A stretch of 10,000 nucleotides of DNA, taken from assembly GCA_026770585.1 (NCBI GenBank), contig MU646481.1, forward strand, positions 617,156-627,155, given 5' to 3'. The position numbers were made by a program, and so were the translations under genes. Source of the stretch: Baffinella frigidus. Lineage: Eukaryota > Cryptophyceae > Cryptomonadales > Baffinellaceae. Under the pieces are notes generated by a model, which saw nothing but the letters and a program-made list of their open reading frames with translations, ran no database searches and was not told where the DNA came from. Each line of letters starts with the position of its first letter. The first letter of the stretch is position 1. This document shows positions 5,977 to 10,000 of the stretch, piece by piece.

Positions 5977-6520
5977 ATGCGGCGCACCGGGGCGCGAAAG
6001 TCCGGGGGGATGCGAGCCACCTCAGCGCCGATCCCAAGCGCCCTGAATCAGTTCATCGACCAAAATATTCGCTACGGGGGGGGCGGGCAATCGAGCGGCA
6101 TACGGGTCGCAGGCCCCCAGATGGTGGAGACTCCGGAGTTCAGGCCGTCCTCGACCTTTGCTGGGGGGGTTGGCGGCGGGTTTGGCACTGGCGGAGGCTT
6201 CGGCTCCACGGGCGGCTTCCACACCGTGCGGGCGGCTTCGTGGCAGGAGCCAGTTCTGATCAAGCTGGATGATGCAGAGCCGCGCCACGTCCCGGAGGCG
6301 TCGCCGTGGGCCCCCTCGCGGCTGGCGCCAGGTGTGGCGCATATGGTCAACAAGATCCGCGCGGACACCCTCGAGCGGAAAGGGCAGCACAAGCTTCGAG
6401 ACGCGGTGGATGAGAGCGCAGTGGCGGGGCTACTTCAGGGCACCGAGGACGGGTCCATGTACGTCATGGAGCCTGAGCGCTACGAGTACTTCGGCGTTCG
6501 CATCCCGCCCACCAAGACAG
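5977..6520 (+). CDS. Exon A of the unrecognised gene
   Basis: The most convincing coding stretch of this gene: 181 codons plus one base, with GC-rich third positions. Ends ACCAAGACAG|gtctag. The frame continues past the donor to TGA, but the join to 6689 gives a better protein. Confidence 0.7.
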
Positions 6521-8537
6521 GTCTAGCCATCCCGCCTACAGCCTGCTCGAGCCGCCGGTGATGTTTCCGCCCGTGGTGTCTGCCTCACAGCTGGTCCCAA
6601 GCGAGGTCTCGGCGCCAGGGCTGGACGTGTTGGGATGGGGGGGTGACGGTGGCCGGGTACTGACGGTTTCTTTCCCGGTGGCTGGCAGTGATGGCGCCCG
6701 CGGCGATGAACCGACAAGACCGGCTGATGACGCCGGCGGAGCGCTCGGAGATCTTGCAGTTCGAGAAGCAGAAGCGCATGGCCGATCTGGTGCTGGGGCG
6801 CGACCGGCACCGCCAGATGCGCCTCGTCTCTATCATGCAGCGCCGCTACCCGAACGGGGTACGCTCCCCCCTGCCGACCCGTCCGGGGTGCGAAGTTCGC
6901 ACAGGAGTTGTCGGCAGTTATCGGCTGGGAGGCCGAACAGTGCCGATAACTCCGATCAGTTGTCTGCTCCCAGGCGATACCACAACCCTAGCTCTGCGAA
7001 CGTCCCCCCCTGCTATCTGCCGCCGCGCATGCCCTGGTTGGTTGGTTGGTTGGTTGGTTGGTTGGTTGGTTGGTTGGTTGGTTGGTTGGCGGTTGGAAGC
7101 TGCCGCGGCTGCTGGCCCTTCGCGCTGCCCTTATCACGCGCAAAAGTTCATTTTCGACGATTTTTTCTCAAAAAGACGTTCCTGACCTCCTCACCTCACG
7201 TTTTAGAAATCCGCGCGGAGCCCATTTCTACAATATCACGCGCTGGTAGCCCTCGCCAGTCATCCCTCGCAAGAGGCTCACTCCACTCCTCCGTGTGCAC
7301 GCCAGGTGGCAGGGGTAGAGTCGTCAGCCACGCCAGGCACTGTCGTGTACGCGGCAGATCGGCTGGCCTCCCAGCGTCAATGTCAGTCCTTGCCTCCCAC
7401 CGTCGATGCCAGTCCTTGCTTTCCCCCCCCTCACTATTCCCACCCTCTCAGAAACGGCTGAGAAGCACGAATCCTAGCTCTGCCTGAATTTTATTCTGGC
7501 TCGTCCTAATGGCTTTCTATTCGTCCGTTGGTACTGGATGTCTGCTCTTAAATACTTTCAAGGATGAGCCAGAATAAAACTCAGGCAGAGAGCCTCGGTG
7601 ACCAACATGCCAAGTCCAGCACGCCAGTCCTGGCAGTCAAGTGAGGCACCGAGGTTGGCGGCCCCGTTGCGCGCGAGTGAGTTTATCTCAAAAAAGGGAT
7701 TTTTAAATTCGTTTTCTTAAGCCAATTCCTGTACAAATTCGTCAACGTATTCTTTTCTCTGCGCATAAGTTGACAAATTTGACCTAAACCCTAAACCCTA
7801 AACCCTAAACCAGACTTAGGAAAACGAATTTAAAAATCCCTTTTCTGAGATAAGAGTGTCGAGTAAGCGCCTTGGCCCTCGGCGTTGGACGGGTGGCTCG
7901 CGGCGCCTGGCTGGCTGGCAGTCACTGGCGTGGCGTGTTTGGTTGGCGGGTGTGGACTGCTGGGAGTAGCAGAGGCAGGCGCTCACCTGGCGTGGGTGGT
8001 GGGGTGGGAGCAGCAGAGGCTGATCTGGAGTGGGGGGTGGTTCGGTGCAAGCTGCACAGGCAGGCATTGACTCAAGTCATGGTTGCGTGGTTGGGTGGGA
8101 GCAGCACAGGCACTGACTTGGCGTGGGGGATTTTGGTGAGAGCAGCAGAGGCTGACCTGGTGTGGGTGGTGGTTGGGTGGGAGCAGTACAGGCAGGCATT
8201 GCCATGGTTGGGTGGTGGATTGGCGGGAGCAGCACAGGCAGACACTGACTTGGCGCGGGTGATTTGGCGGGAGCAGCACAGGCAGACACTGACTTGGCGC
8301 GGGTGATTTGGCGGGAGCAGCACAGGCAGACACTGACTTGGCGGGGGTGATTTGGCGGGAGCAGCACAGGCAGCGGACATCTCACGGCAGGCCAAGATGG
8401 AATGGGTCATCAACAACTCCCGGAGTGAGCCGCATCTGGGCTACGACTTCCTCCGCCACATTCCTGCGGACTTCGAGCCTCCTCCAGGTCAGGAGGGCCC
8501 CTTCTGCCCCGTGTGCCTCCCCCCTCAGGTTTCATAG
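5977..8537 (+). CDS. Unrecognised spliced protein gene, three-exon model
   Basis: Exons 5977-6520, 6689-6858 and 8370-8537 join through GT-AG introns (donors gtctag and gtacgc; acceptors ggctggcag and agcagcacag) in matching phase (1, then 0) to 293 residues ending at TAG 8535-8537. Residues 1-80 are Gly-rich (GGVGGGFGTGGGFGSTGGF at 63-81). Residues 110-181 look globular (MVNKIRADTLERKG, MYVMEPERYEYFGVRIPP). Residues 190-235 are a charged helix (LMTPAERSEILQFEKQKRMA). The end holds CPVC (284-287), too little to call a zinc site. ATG 5977 is used; ATG 6010 is equally possible. I do not recognise the family. The last exon may instead splice at 8488 (CCAG|gtcagg, phase 1) or 8529 and continue downstream. 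Confidence 0.6.
6689..6858 (+). CDS. Exon B of the unrecognised gene
   Basis: Acceptor ggtggctggcag ends at 6688 and donor GGG|gtacgc begins at 6859. It encodes an Arg/Glu/Gln-rich helix ending MQRRYPNG. Beyond the donor the same frame degenerates into the GGTT microsatellite. Confidence 0.65.
7035..7089 (+). repeat. (GGTT)n microsatellite
   Basis: About 13.75 perfect GGTT units, giving GWLVGWLV in translation. Intronic in the gene model. Confidence 0.97.
7368..7419 (+). repeat. 26-bp tandem repeat, two units
   Basis: CTCCCAGCGTCAATGTCAGT continuing CCTTGC (7368-7393) is followed by the same unit with three changes (7394-7419). Confidence 0.85.
7473..7591 (-). mobile_element. MITE-like element family 2, copy 2 (inverted relative to copy 1)
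   Basis: Terminal inverted repeats of about 30 bp: CTCTGCCTGAATTTTATTCT continuing GGCTCGTCCT, against AGGATGAGCCAGAATAAAAC continuing TCAGGCAGAG (28 of 30 match). Its reverse complement aligns end to end with 1978-2100, including GTATTTAAGAGCAGA. It lies in the large intron. Confidence 0.85.
7683..7853. mobile_element. MITE-like element family 3, with internal telomere-type heptamers
   Basis: 39-bp terminal inverted repeats, 37 of 39 matching: TTATCTCAAAAAAGGGATTT continuing TTAAATTCG (7683-7721), against 7815-7853. A second nested inverted pair is AAATTCGTCAAC (7735-7746) / GTTGACAAATTT (7769-7780). About four CCTAAAC units sit at 7783-7811. AT-rich in a GC-rich region. No coding capacity and only one copy in this window. 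Confidence 0.8.
7962..8373 (+). repeat. 44-bp minisatellite ending at the exon C splice site
   Basis: About nine units anchored on GGGAGCAGCACAGGCAG, starting near 7962, 8006, 8044, 8097, 8138, 8179, 8225, 8269 and 8313, with a partial unit at 8357. The units at 8225, 8269 and 8313 are almost identical 44-mers; earlier ones diverge and vary in length (about 38-53). The partial last unit supplies the acceptor agcagcacag of exon C. Open frames across the array, on both strands, are repeat shadows. Confidence 0.92.
8370..8537 (+). CDS. Exon C of the unrecognised gene
   Basis: Begins GCA GCG GAC directly after the minisatellite unit's cacag. It encodes ISRQAKMEWVINNSRSEPHL, GYDFLRHIPADFEPP and CPVC, then a stop at 8535-8537. 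Phase 0 matches exon B. Possible donors at 8488 and 8529 leave the 3' end open to revision. Confidence 0.6.
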   Translation, partial: AADISRQAKMEWVINNSRSEPHLGYDFLRHIPADFEPPPGQEGPFCPVCLPPQVS

Positions 8538-8690
8538 GAAATCTGGTTTTGATTTAAATCAATTGGATTCAATGAAAAGTACTGCACGAATGCTTTAAAA
8601 TTACTAGTAAAACTCATTATGTGTAGTGAGTGCATTGCCAGAAATTCAAAATTAAAACCGTTTTCGAATGAGATTGCTGCTCCACACCGA
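8538..8690 (+). other. AT-rich stretch after exon C (3' UTR or intron)
   Basis: GC falls sharply after the stop codon. It includes the self-complementary TTGATTTAAATCAA. No gene is seen. It could be the 3' untranslated region or the start of another intron; no clear TGTAA polyadenylation word was found. Confidence 0.45.
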
Positions 8691-8750
8691 AGCCGAGGTG
8701 CCCTGGTCGCCGAGCCTCGTCTGGCTGGCTGGCCCCGACCAGGCTTATGC

Positions 8751-8862
8751 GGGTACCCCGCTCATACGAAACCGCCTCCCCCTAGGACCCTACAGTAGGC
8801 CTATGCCTACGGCCCTACGGTAGTCCTCGGGGGGGTGCCTTTTCTTATGAGCGAGGTACCCC
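8751..8862 (-). mobile_element. MITE-like palindromic element family 1, copy 2 (inverted relative to copy 1)
   Basis: Ends GGGTACCCCGCTCATACGAA and TTCTTATGAGCGAGGTACCC; the arms are less matched than in copy 1. The centre contains CCTACAGTAGGCCTATGCCT. Its reverse complement aligns with 3492-3619, including GCATAGGCCTACTGTAGG. Confidence 0.85.
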
Positions 8863-8937
8863 TGTAGGCTGTGAGGGGCACGGTGTGGGGGGGGGGGTGT
8901 TTGTTGGGGGAGGCAGCAGGCGCCTACACGGTCCGTT

Positions 8938-9080
8938 TGGGGTTCAGGGTTCAGGGTGTAGAGTTCAAGGTTCAGGGTTCAGGGTTTGAAGGCGAAAGGC
9001 GCCTACACGACCCTGATCCTGTCCGGGTCAGGGTCGTGAAGGCGCCTTTCACCTTCAAATCCGTAGCCCTCAATTCTAGA
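8938..9080. repeat. Head-to-head heptamer junction with a long hairpin
   Basis: G-strand heptamers (GGGTTCA) up to about 8984 meet C-strand heptamers (CCCTGAA) from about 9080. Between them is a near-perfect inverted repeat: arms 8985-9016 and 9028-9059 (30 of 32 match, core AAAGGCGCCT, then CACGACCCTGA) with an 11-base loop. GGCGCCTACACG also occurs at about 8919-8930. Confidence 0.88.
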
Positions 9081-9775
9081 CCCTGAACCATGGACCCTAA
9101 ACCCTGAACCCTGAACCCTGAACCCTGAACCCTGAACCCTGAACCCTGAACCCTGAACCCTGAACCCTGAACCCCAAGTCCTCAACTATAATCGCTGGAC
9201 CCTGACCCATGAACACTCAACACTAAACACTAAACACTAAACACTAAACACTACACCCTAAACCATAAACCATTAACCATGCACCCGGCACCATGAACCA
9301 TGAACCATGAACCATGAACCATGAACCATGAACCATGAACCATGAACCATGAACTCGACTCTAAACCTTAAACCCTAAACCCTAAACCCTAAACTCTAAA
9401 CCATAAACCCTGAAACCTGAACCCTGAACTCTGAATCCTAAACCTTACAAGACCCTGATCCAGTCCGGTTCAGGGTCGTGCAGGCACCTTCCACCTTCAA
9501 ATCCTAAACCCTAAACACTAAACTCTCGTCTCTACACCCGGAACCCTGAACCCTAAACCTTAAACCTTAAACCCTAAACCCTAAACCCTACAGCCAACAC
9601 CCCACACCCTCAACTCTGAACCATAAACCATAAACCATAAACCATAAACCATAAACCATAAACCATAAACCATAAACCATAAACCATAAGCCCTCAACTC
9701 TCAACCCTGAACCCTGAACCCTGAACCCTGAACCCTGAACCCTGAACCCTGAACCCTGAACCCTGAACCCTAAAT
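9080..9775 (-). repeat. Block-structured heptamer tract (C-rich on the plus strand)
   Basis: Seven-base units in homogeneous blocks: CCCTGAA about 9100-9173, CACTAAA about 9218-9252, CCATGAA 9291-9353 (nine exact units), CCCTAAA about 9368-9396, CCATAAA 9621-9690 (ten units), CCCTGAA 9705-9767 (nine units), with mixed units between. All derive from the CCCTAAA type by one or two base changes. Confidence 0.95.
9451..9504 (+). repeat. Partial second copy of the 8985-9059 hairpin
   Basis: GACCCTGATCCAGTCCGG and the right arm (CAGGGTCGTG, CACCTTCAAATCC) repeat 9009-9062 with several changes. The outer left arm is missing, so only a short stem remains. Confidence 0.8.
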
Positions 9776-9852
9776 AAACCCTACTGGGACACAGCCTCGG
9801 TGGATCAGGCGCTGTGTATAATTAGGGTGTAGGGTCAGGGTGTGGGGCTTAG

Positions 9853-10000
9853 GTGTGAGAAATTTCGATTATGTTCAAGAATTCTTTCCCGAATTCTTTG
9901 CCAAGCGCGGCACGCCCACGCGGAAGGTTGTGGTTGCCGCCAGTAGAGTAGAGTACCCGACGGGGTGCGCATGGCCGTCCTGGCGGCCCAGCGTCTCACC
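9853..10000 (+). CDS. Probable exon, running off the window end
   Basis: After a candidate acceptor ggggcttag (ends 9852) the frame encodes VRNFDYVQEFFPEFFAKRGT and PTRKVVVAAS, a protein-like run with no ATG, so it would be an internal exon. Entry phase 1 would match the alternative donor of exon C at 8488. Near 9943-9956 a repeated TAGAG occurs; beyond it a different frame (VPDGVRMAVLAAQRLT) looks better, suggesting a splice, an indel or an error. The family is not recognised. Confidence 0.35.

Larger units (their letters stand above)
6859..8369 (+). other. Large repeat-filled intron of the unrecognised gene
   Basis: About 1.5 kb between exon B and exon C. It holds an imperfect hairpin (GTTATCGGC/GCCGATAAC, about 6916-6951), the (GGTT)n tract, a 26-bp tandem pair, two MITE-like elements and the 44-bp minisatellite. 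No extra exon was convincing, though a small one could be hidden. Confidence 0.5.

Noticed and set aside
6521-7487. Long plus-strand frame from 6558 continuing through the GGTT repeat
   Set aside because: Its opening (PPVVSASQLVPSE) looks coding, but it would need a frameshift from exon A. The GT-AG join 6520/6689 restores frame without one, and most of the frame is microsatellite.
7962-8373. CRISPR-like regular repeats
   Set aside because: Units are contiguous and decay gradually, with no unique spacers, in a eukaryotic intron.
7872-8416. Several 100-140-codon frames on both strands
   Set aside because: All are translations of the 44-bp minisatellite.
9003-9185. Minus-strand frame of GFRVQGS repeats
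   Set aside because: Translation of CCCTGAA heptamers plus the hairpin.

Overview
The window reads as nuclear DNA of a GC-rich, repeat-rich eukaryotic alga, not as prokaryotic DNA. Open frames are short and only join into proteins through GT-AG introns. One protein carries a plant-type AP2/ERF domain. Seven-base tracts of the plant/algal telomere type (CCCTAAA / TTTAGGG) and close variants are abundant, and several short palindromic MITE-like elements are present. A prasinophyte-like green alga would fit, but this is a guess from texture; the sequence does not fix the species.

Layout. 1-25 is a run of 25 G, probably a contig-end artefact, followed by degenerate heptamers. 445-4076 (+) holds a seven-exon gene model for an AP2/ERF-domain protein (exons 445-710, 1352-1460, 1897-1960, 2354-3061, 3315-3364, 3434-3466, 3977-4076), with matching codon phase at all six junctions. 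Its introns carry two MITE families, two families of short dispersed repeats and partial duplicates of several exon starts. 4077-4640 shows no supported gene. 4694-4938 is a lower-GC block dense in hairpins. 5145-5485 is a G-strand heptamer array. 5977-8537 (+) is a second spliced gene of unrecognised family (exons 5977-6520, 6689-6858, 8370-8537); its 1.5-kb second intron is filled with a (GGTT)n microsatellite, two MITE-like elements and a 44-bp minisatellite that runs into the last 3' splice site. 8751-8862 is a second copy of MITE family 1. 8938-9775 is a large heptamer tract built of homogeneous blocks of different variants, with a long hairpin at the point where strand orientation flips. 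A probable coding exon starts near 9853 and runs off the end; its phase would allow it to belong to the second gene.

The most unusual pattern is that several exons (AP2 exons 1, 2, 3 and 7, and the last exon of the second gene) are preceded, inside the adjoining upstream sequence, by one or more diverged copies of their own 3' splice site and first exon bases. This suggests introns growing by repeated duplication around 3' splice sites. No CRISPR array, rRNA or tRNA gene, operon or recognisable transposase gene was seen. All splice models were derived by eye and have no transcript support.
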